From Semisulcospira habei (taxonomy: Eukaryota > Mollusca > Gastropoda > Semisulcospiridae): 64,000 nucleotides of DNA. The notes below the pieces were generated by a model. It saw only the letters and a list, made by a program, of their open reading frames with translations. It had not been told where the DNA came from and did no database searches. Made by a program: the position numbers and the translations under genes. This document shows positions 14,201 through 28,500 of the stretch, one piece after another (the stretch's first letter is position 1; each line of letters opens with the position of its first letter). The stretch spans positions 209,740,933 to 209,804,932 of the forward strand of contig BTPG01000005.1 in assembly GCA_036245525.1 (NCBI GenBank). The letters are read 5' to 3'.

Positions 14201-17200
14201 GGGCCACTTTTTCTTAGTCCCTTGGGTGGCTGTTATAGACAGGTTTGACTGTAGTTAGAATGAGGTCCTCTGATGCAAACAACACCCATCTTGTATTCCT
14301 TCACTTTAACTCATTTACCCCCAGCGCCCTACAGCAGGAGATGGATCGACCATGATAATTCAAGGGTAGTGCCAGATGAGCTTGGCGCCTGAAGGCGCCA
14401 AGCTCATCTGGCACTACCCTTGAGTTATCATGGTCGATCCGTCTCCTGCAGCTGGTGCAAAGTCATTAGGCAACACCTCCAAAGTTTAGCAAACGTAAAC
14501 CAGGGGTTAAATGGATGAGATCAATAAAAAAAATTACAAGTAAAAATAATTTGCAATGCTATGAAAATCTGTGTGTACTTTCACTTGTTTCTCATTATTT
14601 TCTTTTTCTTGTAAAAGACATGGTCGGTTCACGTAGGCTCTTTGTGATGTTGTTTCTATAGGTCCCAACTAATGAGACCAACGTTGTTATCCGACTTCAC
14701 CCATTCTACACTTATGCCTTTCAAGTTCGGGCCAAGCCCTCTCGTGGCCACCTCAGCGAGCCTGTGAATGTAACCATCAAGATGCCGGAAGATGGTATGG
14801 AATGATTTCTGCATCGGCACATTTGCTATGGTCATAGTTTGAATGCTTGATTTGCTGCACAGGATTTAGGCACTGTAGGAACCTTGTGGGCAGTTACAGT
14901 TACGTTACATTGTTGAATGCTTTCCTTTATTGAGCCAACTGTGAGAAGTGGATCGACTGAAACAACTCAAGGGTAGTGCCTGATTAGTGTGGTGCCTTCA
15001 TGCATCATGCTAATCGGGCACTGCCCTTGAGTGGATACAGTCAATCCACCTGTGGATCCTTGTATAGCATTCAGATCCCAAGCTGTTGTTCACCACTGAT
15101 TAACCCATTTAGGCCCAAGGACGCTTTTCCCAACTTTCGAAGGTGGCATCTAACAACTATGTATCAGTTACAAAAGATAGATTGACCATGATAATTCAAG
15201 CCCCAAGCTAATCCCGCGCTTCCCTTAAATTATCATGGTCAATCCATCTCCTGCTGTAGGGTGTTCAGGCTAAATGGGTTAACATTGCATGTCCAGACTC
15301 TGTATATGTTAACAGGCACTCCTCTTATGCGTGTATAATCCCACTTCTTAATATCCCAAAGTTTCACTTCGCGAAGTGTCCGAAAGGCATATAATCCCGC
15401 TTCTTAATATCACAAAGTTTCACTTTGCGAAGTGTCCGAAAGGCATATAATCCCGCTTCTTAATATCTCAAAGTTTCACTTCGTGAAGTGTCCGAAAAGG
15501 CATATCAGAGACTTCAGTGAAGTCACTTTGGTGTAGCCATCAAAGTGCCTTTGAACTTTGACGAACCTGCTTGTCGAAGTTGCTTCAGCCATAGGCCTTC
15601 GCCGCATCTGATTGGTCAGTCAGACTGAGGCTATTCAAACGAAGAACGCTCAGAATGGCAAGTAAGTCATCTGCTGTGTATTGTTCCATGAAATTACATC
15701 TCAGTTACAGCTGAGGAATTACCTGTAGTGACTCTTTTGTGATTTGTGGGATAGCCAGTGATGTAGTGTTCAAGATGTAATATGACCGATGCTCAGATGC
15801 AAAAGTAGAGTGGCCAGGGCCAAGAGCTATCTATAGTTGGTTTGCAGAGATCGGAAAACAGGGTTACACCTCCAGAGACAAAAAGGTAGGTTAACCCTTA
15901 TCATTCGGAACACACCAGTGTGTGAAATAAGTCTGACTAAAATAGTTCAAGGGTAGTGCCAGAATAGCTTGGTGCCTCTAGGCGCCAAGCTATTCTGGCA
16001 CTACCCTTGAACTAAAGCCATTGGTCTATATCCTTATCTGCAAGAACGTTAATGTAGCTTGCATATGACAGTGCACAAATTTGAAGCTTTTAGCCTCAGT
16101 ATAATAAAAACTGAGGGGTTTACACAATGACAAAAGTCAAGGGTTCTGTGATGTCTAAGGCACCCACGGCAGCCCTCAGTGGACTGCGGGCGAAGAGAAT
16201 GCTATGACATATTAGCCCTTATCATTCAGAATACACCAGTGTGAAATAAGTTTGACTAAAATAGTTCAAGGGTAGTGCCAGAATAGCTTGGCGCCTCTAG
16301 GCACCAAGCTACTCTGGCACTACTCTTGAACTAAAGCCATTGGTCTATATCCTTATCTGTGTAGCAGAGGAGCCCTCTGCTATCGCTAGTTACTACCTAT
16401 GAGTCAGAGTTCAGTGGTTCAGTGTATGCTTGGCGCACTATGTGCGAATATTTTTGCTGACTTAGCTAGTTGGTGTGTAGCGGACTACACGCGCGAAGCT
16501 AAGTGATGTAGTTTCCAGTTCCAGAGGGTGGGAGCCTATATAAAGCAGCTGATTCTCAGACTCGGGATGATTTTGAACAATGATCACCACCCCTCTGCCC
16601 CCGTGAGCGATTGTGAACAGTGATTTCTCACACTCCCCTCCCTTTCCCCGCGGTGGGCAATTGCGAACAGTGATTTCTCACACTCCCCTCCCCCCCCCCC
16701 ACCCCTCCCCCGCCCTCCCCCCCCCCCCCCTCCACCGTGGGTGATTGCGAACAGTGATCTCCTACACTCCCAGGCCCTACCCCACGATGCGATTGTGGAC
16801 AATGATTTCCTCAAAGCACCCCGGCCCTACCCCAATAGATAATTGTGGACAATGATTTCCTCAACCACCCTGGCCCTACCCCACGAGGGGATTGTGGACA
16901 ATGATTTCTTCGAACCACCCCGGCCCTACCTCACGAGGCGATTGTGAACAATGATCTTCTCAACCACCCCGGCCCTACCCCACGAGGCGATTGTGAACAA
17001 TGATCTTCTCAACCACCCCGGCCCTACCCCACGAGGCGATTGTGAACAATGATCTTCTCAACCACCCTGGCCCTACCCCACGAGGCGATTGTGAACAATG
17101 ATCTTCTCAACCACCCCGGCCCTACCCCACGAGGCGATTGTGAACAATGATCTTCTCAACCACCCCGGCCCTACCCCACGAGGCGATTGTGAACAATGAT

Positions 17201-20200
17201 CTTCTCAACCACCCCGGCCCTACCCCACGAGGCGATTGTGAACAATGATCTTCTCAACCACCCCGGCCCTACCTCACGAGGCGATTGTGAACAATGATCT
17301 TCTCAACCACCCCGGCCCTACCCATAGGATTCTATAGGGACAGTAGCGTTTCAGTTCTAGTTCACATTTAAATAGAGTTTAGTTGTGTTAGGACAGCGCG
17401 TAGGTTTTATCGGTAAGTGCGTATAGATGTTAGGCCTAGGAGCTAGGTTCGCTAGGAATCGTATTCTACGTTATAGGTGTTGGTCATAGGAGCTAGGCTT
17501 GCTAGGTGTCGTATTCGAAGGTATAGGTGTTGGGCCTAAGGTGTTTAAGGTTATTAGCACTTGCACTGGCTTGACTAACTTTGATATGTTGTTTCATTGT
17601 CATGAATCCTTTTTCTGGTGTAAATAAATCTTGGAACCTTACTTCCATCTTATGATGCTTAGCCAGAGTGAGAGCGAGACTGAGACTGTGCGTGTGTCCG
17701 TGCGAGAGGTTTGTTTGTGTGTACGTCTGTCTGGTATGACTGTGCATGTGTGACTGATCATGCGAGTGCACGTTGGTAACTCAGTAAAAACGCTAACAGC
17801 AACAATCACCAAATCCAGTCAAAATAGGGTTTTTCTGGATACTGTGGTTAGTCCATTGCGCAGGTAACTTGACTTTTGAACACAATGCGAGGCAAATACT
17901 AAAAGACGGATTTTGTGCACATGCAAGAGTAGGGTAGACTTATCTAAATAATTTACTCTCCACAGAAATCTCCAGCCCTTCCCTAGACCACAAAAGGGAT
18001 GCGGACTAAACTGGGCACTTCAGTACTGTATTAGATGGGCAGTTCTTGACTATCTAATAACTATTAAGTCACCTATACCCAGTCCGATTACATCTGTAAG
18101 TACTATAATGTAGCTTGCATTTGGCAGTGTACAAATTTGAAGCTTTTAGCCTCAGTATGATATTGGTTAAGATGCAAGAGCTTGGCGATGTCCACTTCGT
18201 GAAGTAACATCGGAGACAGTTGGGATATTAGTTTGGGGTCTACTCTAAGCCATACCATTTTTAAAATGCAGTTTATATTTAGGTGTAAAACCACTTAGCT
18301 CATGTGCTTCTTCTCTGTGCTTCCTTGTTCATGCAATTTAACAATAATATTGCATACCAGTAATACTTTCAAGTTGTCAAAGATCGAAGAAACCTGTTAA
18401 ATTGTCAAGGGTTCAAATATGCTATCTATCTATATCCCGTAGTCTTGCCGACCTTTGGGGCACCATTGATGACTTGGCAACCAGCTCCCTCCATTCCTCT
18501 CTGTTCTCAGCCCTTCTTAGTATATCGCCCAGCTTCAGTCCTGTCCACTTGGCACTATGAGATATTGTCCTCCCATCTGTTCCTTTGTCTTCCTCTCCTT
18601 CGTCCTCCTTGAAAATTCCCACAGGGTGGGTTTTTCTCTCTATTCTGGGGCATGTGTTTCTGTCTACCCTTTGTCCATTCACCTGTATTTTCCTTTTTAA
18701 AACTCTCCCTACTGTCTGAACTGCCTGTAGCTGTTGATATTGGATGTGTGTTGCTAAATGGTCTTAGCTTTATTTAGGCCCCATGTCGTAGGTTTATTTA
18801 ACGTATTCAATGTTCTGTTTATTTTTTTTTTTTCACAAGCAGTGCAGGCACGTCCTGAGAAAGCCTTGTTGCTGTCGGGACGTTAAGCAATGTACAATCA
18901 ATCGATCGAATCCTTGAAAATTGCTTTGCAGGATTGTTTTGGCAAGCCCTGCTGAACGTGTGACATGCCCATAGCACTTCAGTTTGCGTTTTTTCACAAT
19001 GGCTAATAGGTCTTCATAAGGCCCGATGGCCTGCCTGATTCTGCTTCCCACTTCCTCGTTCGTGATGTGATCTCTGTATGAAATGCCAAGCAGCCTTCGA
19101 AAACATCTCATTTCAGTGGCTTGTATCCTCCTTTCGAGGTCTGCTGTGAGGGTCCATGACTCGCAGGCATATAAGAACACTGAGATGACTAAGGAGCGCA
19201 TCAGTCTGATCTTGGAGCAGAGTGTGATGTTTCTGTCCTTCCATATGGTCTTAATCTTGTCAGTGCTGTTGTCTGCGCAATCCTGGACAGTATTTCTGGT
19301 TTTGATCCCTTATCTGTCACAATGGCTCCTAAGTATTTGAATTTACTGTTTCCAGTTTTTGGCCTCCAATCATGGTGTCCCCCCACCCGGGTCTGCCCTG
19401 GGGGACTTGGGTGGGGTTAGGTATTTTTTAGTTCCCAGGGTCACCCTGGTCAGCCCCCCAGGGTGGGTTTTTCTCTCTATTCTGGGGCATGCGTTTCTGT
19501 CTACCCTTTGTCCATTCACCTGTATTTGCCTTTTTAAAACTCTCCCTACTGTCTGCACTGCCTGTAGCTCTTGATATTGGATGCGTGTCGCTAAATGGTC
19601 TTAGCTTTATTTAGGCCCCATGTTGTAGGTTTATTTAACGTATTTGGCCGGCTGGCGACATACATTCAATTTTCTGTTTATTTTTTTTTTTCACAAGCAG
19701 TGCAGGCACGTCCTGAGAAAGCCTTGTTGCTGTCGGGACGTTAAGCAATGTACAATCAACCAATCATGGTGTCATTGCCAATGCCACTGGTGTTATTGGT
19801 CATCACTTTGGTCTTCTTTGCACTGATTTCCATCCCAAACGCAATGGCTGTATTGTCCAGCTTTTCCACCAGCTGAGCTAGCTCCTTCTTTGTTCCTGCA
19901 AGGCCATCAATGTCGTCCGCAAAGCGCAAGTTCATGATTGTTCTGCCTCCAATACTGACAGTTTCTTCATGATCTTTCAGAGCATCTGCCATGATTCTTT
20001 CCAGGAAGATGTTGAAAAGAGTAGGTGAGAGCAAGCAGCCTTGTCTGACTCCAACTGTTGTCCTAAACCAATTTCCTATTTTGCTGTTGAAGCAGACTGC
20101 GCGAGCGGCCTTGTAAAAGTTTTCTATGACTTTGATCAAGTTAGCATTGTTGTATAGCTTCATGGTGGACCAAAGGGTTGCATGCCACACCCTGTCAAAA

Positions 20201-23200
20201 GCTTTCTTAAAATCCAGAAAAATATGATAGAGGTCTTGCTGGTGCTGGAGGTACCTCTCACATAGAACTCTCAGGTTGAAGATCTGCTCAGTTGTGCTGT
20301 GCCCTGGTCTGAAGCCTGCATGTTCCTCAGCTATGATTTCCTCTGCCTGTGGCTTCAGCCTGTTAAGTAGGATCTTTAACATGACTTTGCTTGGGTGGCA
20401 TATAAGACTGATCGTGTGGTAATTCTGGCATTGTGAGTTGCCTTTTTTGGGGAGAGTTATTATAAGTGATTGGGTCCATAGTGTGGGCCAATCCCCTGAC
20501 TTCAAAATCAAATATACAAGCCCACTAATTCTTTTTTTTTCTTTTGATTATTAATTTGTCTTACTTCAGAAAGTGGAAGAGGTACAAGGCTGGCTAACAC
20601 ACTTGTTCTTTGTCTTACTTTAACCCTTATCATTCGGAATACATCAGTGTGTGAATGAAATAAGTTTGACTAGAACAGTTCAAGGGTAGTGCCAGATCTA
20701 GGCGCCAAGCTATTCTGGCACCACCCTTGAACTAAAGCCATTGGTCTGTGTATCCTTATCTGTAAGTACTTTAATATAGCTTGCATATAGCAGTGTACAA
20801 ATATGAAGCTTTCAGCCTCAGTAAGATATGGGATAATCTAGCTGTTTGTATGCAGAATATCTCATACGAATAAGAAAAATTATGGACACAAATATGGGTC
20901 AACCAATGAGTATTACTCCATTTTCAAAATCCTTCGAGGCTCTCTTGAAGACGGATTTTTGGGGAGAAGTGTTTTTAAGTTTTAAACTTGTTGGAACCAA
21001 AAGCACTGCTGATAATTGTTTTTACATAAACACACACACTCACACACATACACACTGCGCTTTGCACCATATGTACATTCCATAAGCTGGCGTAGCACGA
21101 CATTACGTCATTTAATTATCACTCTGTTTCCAGAGACATCAGGCTAGGCCTGCCCTGATGTTTGGGCAAAGGCATACATGCTATGGAATGCGCTGCTTTT
21201 TTATATAGGAATAACAAAATGACTGGAGAAAACAACTGCAAAAGATATACACATAATCTTCCCATCAGGTTTTTCATCATCATCATCATCAGTCCCTTGC
21301 CCGATTTGGGTGTTGGGGGGGACTAAAAGGCAGCAGCAACAGACAGTGCTTTCCACTGAGTTCTATTTTGGGCGGTGGCAAGCAAGTCTGGCATCTTGAG
21401 TTCGGTACATTCTTTTATGTTTGCGACCCAACTCTTTCTCTGACGACCTCGCCGGCGGCTTCCTTCGAGAGTGCCTTGGAGGATAGTCTCGGACAGGGTG
21501 TTGTGTCGGGTCACGTGGCCAAACCAAGCAAGCTTGCGCCGTTTCACGGTTGCCAGAAGGGGTTCATGTGGGCCCACCAGGGAAGTGACGATGCTCTGTA
21601 CATATTCGTTGGTCTTGTGCTCACGGAACGAGATGCTGAGCAACTTCCTCAGGCACTTGTTCTCAAAGGCCTGGATTTTCTTTTCCGAGTCTGTGAGCAG
21701 TGTCCAAGTCTCACAGCCGTAGAGTAGAATAGACACTACGAGGGACTTGTAAAGCCTGTACATGATGGTGAAGCTGATGGAATTACTTCGCCAGATCCTG
21801 TCCAGCCTGGCCATCGCGGATGTTGCTGTACCTATCCTGATACGGATCTCTGCTATGCAACTACCATCTTTGGACAAGGTGGCTCCCAAGTACTTGAAGC
21901 TCTTCTAGCTTCTGGCCATTAATGTGGATGTTGCTGCTGCTGTCGCTTGTGGTGTTGATCATCACTTTGCTTTTATCCGTACTGATCTCCATGCCATAAG
22001 ACCCTGCGCTACTTAAAAGTTTGTCTGTCCGGTTTTGAAGCTCACTATTGCTGCCTGCCATGAGGTCAATGTCGTCCGCGAATCGAAGATTGCACAGGGA
22101 TCTGCCACTAATAGAGATTGAAGTATGGTGGTCGTGGAGGGTTTCCTGCATGATCTTCTCCAGGAATATGTTGAAAAGGACAGGAGAGAGCAGGCATCCT
22201 TGATGGACACCGATCGTCATCCTGGAGAACTCGCCTGACTGATTGTTAAGTAGAACCGCGCTGCAGGCGTTCTTGTAAAGCGTTTCTATCATTTGGATCA
22301 GTCCTTCCTCTATGTTGAACGATCTCATAACTTGCCAGAGTCCGTCGTGCCAGACGCGATCAAATGCTTTCCTGAAATCAATGAAGTTGTGGTAGAGTTC
22401 GCGCTGATGCTGCAGATGTTTCTCGATCAGACGCGGCAGTTGAAAATCTGCTCTACAGTGCTTCTTCGAACTCTGAAGCCAGCCTGTTCTTCTGCCATCA
22501 ATTCCTCGGCGACAGTTTTGAGGCGGTTGAGAATGATTCTAAGCATTACTTTGCTAGGGTGACTTATCAGACTGATAGTTCTTATCAGACTGATAGTTCT
22601 GTAGTTCTGGCACTGTTTCAGGTTTCCTTTCTTGGGGAGCGGGATCACTAGAGACTGTGTCCATTCTACTGGCCATTTCTTTTGCTCCCAGATCTTTTGA
22701 CAGAGTGTAGTGAGGACCTTCGTTGTTACTTCTCCTCCATGTTTCAACAGTTCAGCAGGTACGTTGTCTACACCTGGAGACTTTCCTCCCTTTAGGCCAC
22801 ATACGGCTGCTTCCACCTCTTCAGCTAACACTGGCAGGTCTTCAGCCTTCCTGGCCCCAGCCTGGTTGTTTTGGAGGATGCTGGTGTCTGGCTCAGCCTT
22901 GTAGTTACACAAGTCTCGGCAGTACTCAGTCCATCTGTTTAGTACAGCAGTGTTTTCCGTAAGGAGTTGGCCGCTGCTGTCTTCGATGACTGTGGCTGCT
23001 CGCTGTTGAGTCTTGGTGAGATCACATTTTGTTATCTACTTTTTTCTTGCATTTTTTTGTGCACTGCTTGTACTAACTTTATTTATGTCATGTTGGTTGT
23101 AGTGGCGACTTTTCAGGAACGTGTTTATTGTTACTTGCTTGTGCCATGCTCTAACTCATTCAAGACATTCCACCTCGGTTCGCCGCATATCCATAGGCAG

Positions 23201-25487
23201 CATGTCTCGAATGAGTTAACTCCTGCATGTTTATTGTTTCTTGCTTGTGCCATGTGTTAACTCCAGCATGTTTATTGTTTCTTGCTTGTGCCATGCGTTA
23301 ACTCCAGCATGTTTATTGTTTTTTGCTTGTGCCATGTGTTAACTCATGCATGAGTTCAAAATAATGCCGCAAGGTTTGTGAAGCGCAGGCGAAAACGAGA
23401 CCATGTAACCCCTATACTGAAGACCTTCACTGGCTTCCAATCCAGTCCCACATAAAGTTTAAGATAGCAACCCTTGCATTCCGCCACTTTGATGGCAGTC
23501 TTCCGTCATACCTTTTCTCCAGTCTAATTACTTACCAGCCCTCTCGCTCACTGCGTTCATTGAGAGAGAAACTTCTCAAAGTTCCATCTCAAATCTGCCA
23601 GTGAACGCTGTTTCAGATGTACTGCTCCTTTAATTTGGAATTCCTTACCGACTGAACTGAGAAATGCCTCCACCCTTACGCAGTTCAAAGCAGTTAAAAA
23701 CTTACTTTTTCTCGCAGACTTTCGTGTAATCTATACGGTATTTCTGTGCACACACCCTGCAGTGTGTGTGTGTGTGGTTTTCGCCTGCGTATTGAGTTAT
23801 ATTATAAGTATGAGAAATGCGCCATATAAATACCATGTATTATTATTATTATTTAACATACTGGAAAGGTAGAGAGGCTGTGTACCATCAAAGTGATGGA
23901 AGACGAAAGTAGCTACCTTGTACTCAATCCAAGCTTTGATGGGAAGCCAGTGAAGTTGGTACAACAAGGATGACACGATCTTTTTTTTATTTCTGAAAAA
24001 TGACGAGCTGCACTGTTCAATACCCTCTAAAGTCATTCCAGGTCTTCGATGGCAAGCTCGCAAACAGACAAATAGTCAATGTGGCTCAAAATCAGTAAAG
24101 ACACAAGCTGAGTGGGGGCAGACTGAGTCAGGAAAGATCTTACGGAGCTGATTTTTTTCAGCTGGAAATAGGCTACTCTCAGATATTCCTGTACGTACAA
24201 GCTTGGAACTTGGCGAAATACTTTATTTAAGGAGTGACTAAGAGAGCCTCCGAGCATGTTGTAACTGGATGTCTCATTGAAGACATAAAAGACCATTTAT
24301 AGAAAGTCGTTTGACCCATTTCAAAGTCCGTAATTTTTGTCATATTTCCTTAACATTTTGGATATAGCTAGTTTGGATAAAGATATTGTATCAGTTCTTT
24401 AGCCAGCTTTGTACCTCTTCAACTTTTTTAATAATAATTAATTAATTTTTGCAAGTTTTGAATCCACTATATAGTCCCATCAAACAGTGGAACAAAACAG
24501 TTAGCCCTGGAAGAGGCTGCGTGCCTCTCGGATGAATGGCGTGAAACATCAATTTGGTCACTCTGTACACGGCGTCGTGAGACTAGTGATGCCATGACAT
24601 CAAGCTTAATGTGACATCATTTTGCTGCTCGTGCTATTCTTCTTCAGAATTCCTGTCGCTACTCCAACCCACAGAGCGTACTAATGGCAGGAAGTGCTGT
24701 GTGTCTGTCTTTATTTGTGTGCGCCGGCGTGTGTGTTGGTCAGAGGTTGGCTTAGAGAGGAAGAAAATGGATCAGAAGGATAAACTTAAAAATATGAACA
24801 ACTGTGAATGTTCCTAAGAGAAAAACGCATGTGAGCTCTAAACAATATGGTAGATCTTGAGAAGAAATCCTCATCTTGTTCAATAGGAGATATTTCAACA
24901 TCAGAATTGGGTCCAAGACAAAAGGTAGAGACCCTTGACAGTGAGAATAGCTCTCATATTATACAGAAGGGACTTTGTGGGTTATGGTTCATCCATCTCG
25001 TATTATTTGTTGTATATGTGTAATCGCTTTTCTGTCTGTGTTTTTAGCACCTGCAAGCGGACCGGTTGTGTTAAAGGGAGGGTACAGCCGCAACCCATGC
25101 TTCAGTGAACGACAGGATGTGTATGTTTATTTCCAGGTGAGATTTTGCGATAACGGTCATACAGTGGGTCAACACCAGAATTGAGGTTACCCCCCTTTTT
25201 CACACACTCCTCTCTGTTAGCCTCTTGCAGCACAAAGCTTTGAACAAAGGATTGCACCTCTCCCACACAAAAATTCCAGCAATTACAGGGTTTATTTTTG
25301 TAAGGATAGGCTATGGGCCAATTGGCCCACTCTGTCAAAATTCAATGGGCCAATTCAATGAGCAGTAGGTCAATCATTTATAGCCAAGGTGATCGGCCAG
25401 AAAGAAGAAAAAAAATGAAAAAAGACAAAATACCCAGAGATTATATAATATAACTGCTCTGTGTGTGTGTGTGGTCTGTGTGTGTGT

Positions 25488-25568
<81 letters not shown>

Positions 25569-28500
25569 CAGTTACAGAGTCCTGAGAATAACCTGCCTAT
25601 TTTGCTGCTTCTGGCGTTTACCACATGTTGACTTTGATCCGTCTGCTGTTTTTAGCCCATTTTGTGACGGCAACAGAAAAATCAAAGTCACTAATGGGAC
25701 CTCCTATCTTGACTCTCATTAACTGTTCACATCTGTCTGCTGACAGTCTGTTTCTCAGAGGTGTGAGAGTCAGATTTTGCACACTGAAGGCCTGTTCAGT
25801 CACAGGTGTGGATGGGATGGCTTAGTGCCAAACAGGCAAGCTGGAGCAGATGAGGACAGTTCAGATCTCCCTGTTGCTGCAGGCTGGCAAGAGCTCCCCA
25901 CAAACTGGACAAAGCGTGTGCAGGGTACATGTTGGATTTTACCAACATCTTGCATCGCTTCCATTCCTCCATGACCTGGGCAGTGGTGCATTGCAGAAAA
26001 GGATCTGATTGACACAGTTTTCCATCTGATATTGAGGTGATGTGTAAAACTCAGCCACAGCTTCCAATTCAGCATTACCCCATGACTCTAAATCCCTGTC
26101 TGGAACAAACTGAATGGGTCGCATCCCTAACACAGACAGTTTGAACATTGTCTCTGAGTCAGGGAATCTGTCATGCATGTTGTTGATCATGGCCTTCAGA
26201 AATTGTTTTTCACCCCTTCAAAGTTAGAGGCATTATTTGCAATTCTGTGATTCTTGAATAGTCCATCTTTCAAGTCTTCTTCATCTGCGCAGCTAACACC
26301 CTTAGTGGCACTGCAGACCCTGATGCCCAGATTGTCTTCCTTACTGATGCCATGTCTGTTCTTGAGGCAGCAACAGCAAGCAAACTGCCACATCTACAAG
26401 AGGCACTGCAAAACATCAAGTACACCAGACTGGTGCTGCAGTGGATCCCTTCACACTGTGGCATCTACGGCAATGAAGAAGCTGACAGAATGGCAAAAGT
26501 GGGCGCAGAGAAAGAACAAGAAGAAAATGGAGTCAGCTTCACAGAGATGAAGACCATCATTAAGTCTGTGTACAGACCACCACAGCAGCCCCTAGACAGT
26601 TACCATCAGCTGTCCAGACAAGAGCAGGTGACCATCTTTCGTCTGAGGACCGGGCACAACCGACTCAATTTCCACCTGCACAGACGCTTCCACCTCGTGC
26701 CATCTCCCCTGTGCCCTTGTGGAGAAGCAGAGCAGACCGCAGAGCACATCCTCCAGGACTGTGGGAACCACCAGCCGCTGAGGGAGGAGATATGGCCGAA
26801 GCCCGCCACTCTACAAGAGAAACTGTATGGGCCTGTGGAGGCGCTGCAGAAGACCACAGATTTCATTTTGAGAGCCAAACTCCAAGTGTGACGGCGTTCG
26901 AGAAGAAGAGAAGAAGAAGTCTTCTTCAAGCTATGTTGGTCTGCCTTCCTCCACTCTGTCATCTTTCATTTTCTCAAGATCACTGATGCACATCATGACA
27001 TTCACCTTAACAACACCAATGTCAATGTCTTTCCTCTGAAAAAACTGACTCAGTCGCATAATTGGCTGCAGCCAGTCCATCATTGAATAGCTTAGTTTGA
27101 TAAACAGTTCCTGGGCAATTTTCTTCTTCAGCCTTTGTTGCAGCTCTGGCATCAAAGAAAGTGATCAGTGAGTCAAGAGTACGATAAACCGTCTCCAGGG
27201 CTGTGAAGAAGGACAGCCATCTGACAGCGTGTACTTCTTTATATTTCACAACAGGATCGTGCAAAATTTTCTGAACGCTTTCAAACTGATCACTCTTTGT
27301 GGGGGACTTGTGAAAGTAATAGAAGATGCTTGTGCTGGTGTCCTTGAAGTTCTTTATGGTTGGAACATTTTCAGCAGCTTGCTACTCTGTGCGCACTGCA
27401 GTGAGTGTTCTTCAAGTGAGGGTTGACCTCAAGGAAATGACCTGTCAGTCCTTTCTTCTGGCCTGTCATGACAGACGCTCCATCAGTTCCTAGTCCAAAT
27501 ATTTTATTTATTGGAATCTGCCGTTTATCCAGTTGTTCTTTGATGGCTGTAAAGATACCTTTTCCCCTTGCGTCAGTGATTCTTACATCTGTCAAGAAGA
27601 AAGTTGAAGGTTTCAGTGACCCTGGATCCACCACTCTCACACTTACTGCCAACTTGTGATTGGCCACAATGTCCGTGCTTTCGTCTGTAAACAGCGTAAC
27701 GACTAGGGACTCTTTCACCTTCTGTGTGATGTTTTCATCTATAATATCTGACAACACTTGCAAAAATCCCTGTGCAGATGTTGTGCTTGAATATTCTGTT
27801 TTCTCACCACACTTCATATGCTCAATATATGGGACCTTTAAAAGTTTCAGAAATGCCAGCAGTGACTGGCATTTATGCAGAGACAGACTTTTCTAGCAGA
27901 GCCAAAATACAGCCTTCATGGCAATTTGAACAGCTTCTTCTTCTTTCGAAAAAGCTTTTTCTGATGCAGCTGCCATCATTTTCCGTTCCTCTGGCGCTAC
28001 CATGGCTCGCTGATGGTCACTACTGCTCACATGTCTGGTCAGAGTGCTCGTTCGGAAGTTAGACGTTCCTTGAGCCATTGTGTTATTGAACTTGAGCGAT
28101 CTGCAGTCTTTGCAAAACATAACCCCGTTCTCATACCTGAGCCATGGATATGTATGCAGCCAATCCATTTGAAAGTTTCGTTTCTGGTCTTCGTGTTTCG
28201 AACTTGAACTTGTAGACGACCCCGCATTTAGGCTACCCGGTACAGATGACAGCCCTGCATCCAGTTCAGGAGCAGACGACGAAGAACACAAGGCTGTCTC
28301 ACTTTCAGGCACAGAGCTTACCACTGTTCTTTTCTGCGTAAAAGCAAATAGTGTCTGCTGTCCTTCAGCAGGCTTAATTTTTTTTTGGGGGGAGGCATTT
28401 CTTTAGGGACGGAGAAACTGGATTTGTTGGTTTCGTATATCTAACAGGGAGACAATCCTTCTTTCAAAGTGAAACGTTTTCTAAGAATTAGGCCGTCTTA

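Larger units (their letters stand above)
16216..18166 (+). mobile_element. TTAA MITE, family B, split by an LTR element
   Basis: Left part 16216-16359 begins CCCTTATCATTC after TTAG; right part 18093-18166 ends GATATTGG before TTAA at 18167-18170. The two parts join at TATCTG/TAAGTAC as in intact family B copies. Confidence 0.82.
18422..20515 (-). mobile_element. Non-LTR retrotransposon (APE-type RT), 5'-truncated, broken by two SINEs
   Basis: Minus-strand pieces 20511-19774, 19365-18923 and 18605-18422 form one RT: PTLWTQSLIITLPKKGN, QNYHTISLI, EEHAGFRPGHST, FLDFKKAFDRVWH, VGVRQGCLLSPTLFNIF, FADDIDG (catalytic F-A-D-D), ACESWTLTADLERRIQ, LKCYGHVTRSAG, then LGDILRRAENREEWRE. The 5' end, including the endonuclease, is missing. 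Two insertions of the same SINE interrupt it, each with a target duplication. It is related to but distinct from the copies at 21273 and 48722. The clade was not assigned. Confidence 0.85.

Noticed and set aside
15649..15670. ATGGCAAGTAAGT, looking like a start codon followed by a splice donor
   Set aside because: No upstream promoter, downstream exon or frame support was found; the receptor's signal peptide should lie before 2002.
18422..19570. Repeated short minus-strand frame MNGQRVDRN... as a gene
   Set aside because: It is the reverse of the CCCACCCGGG SINE body, present in several copies.
25370..25722. Open frames of alternating Cys-Val or Thr-His
   Set aside because: They are translations of the GT/CA microsatellite.
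26606..26962. Minus-strand frame of 118 codons opposite the RNase H fragment
   Set aside because: The plus strand has RNase H and zinc motifs; the minus frame has none.
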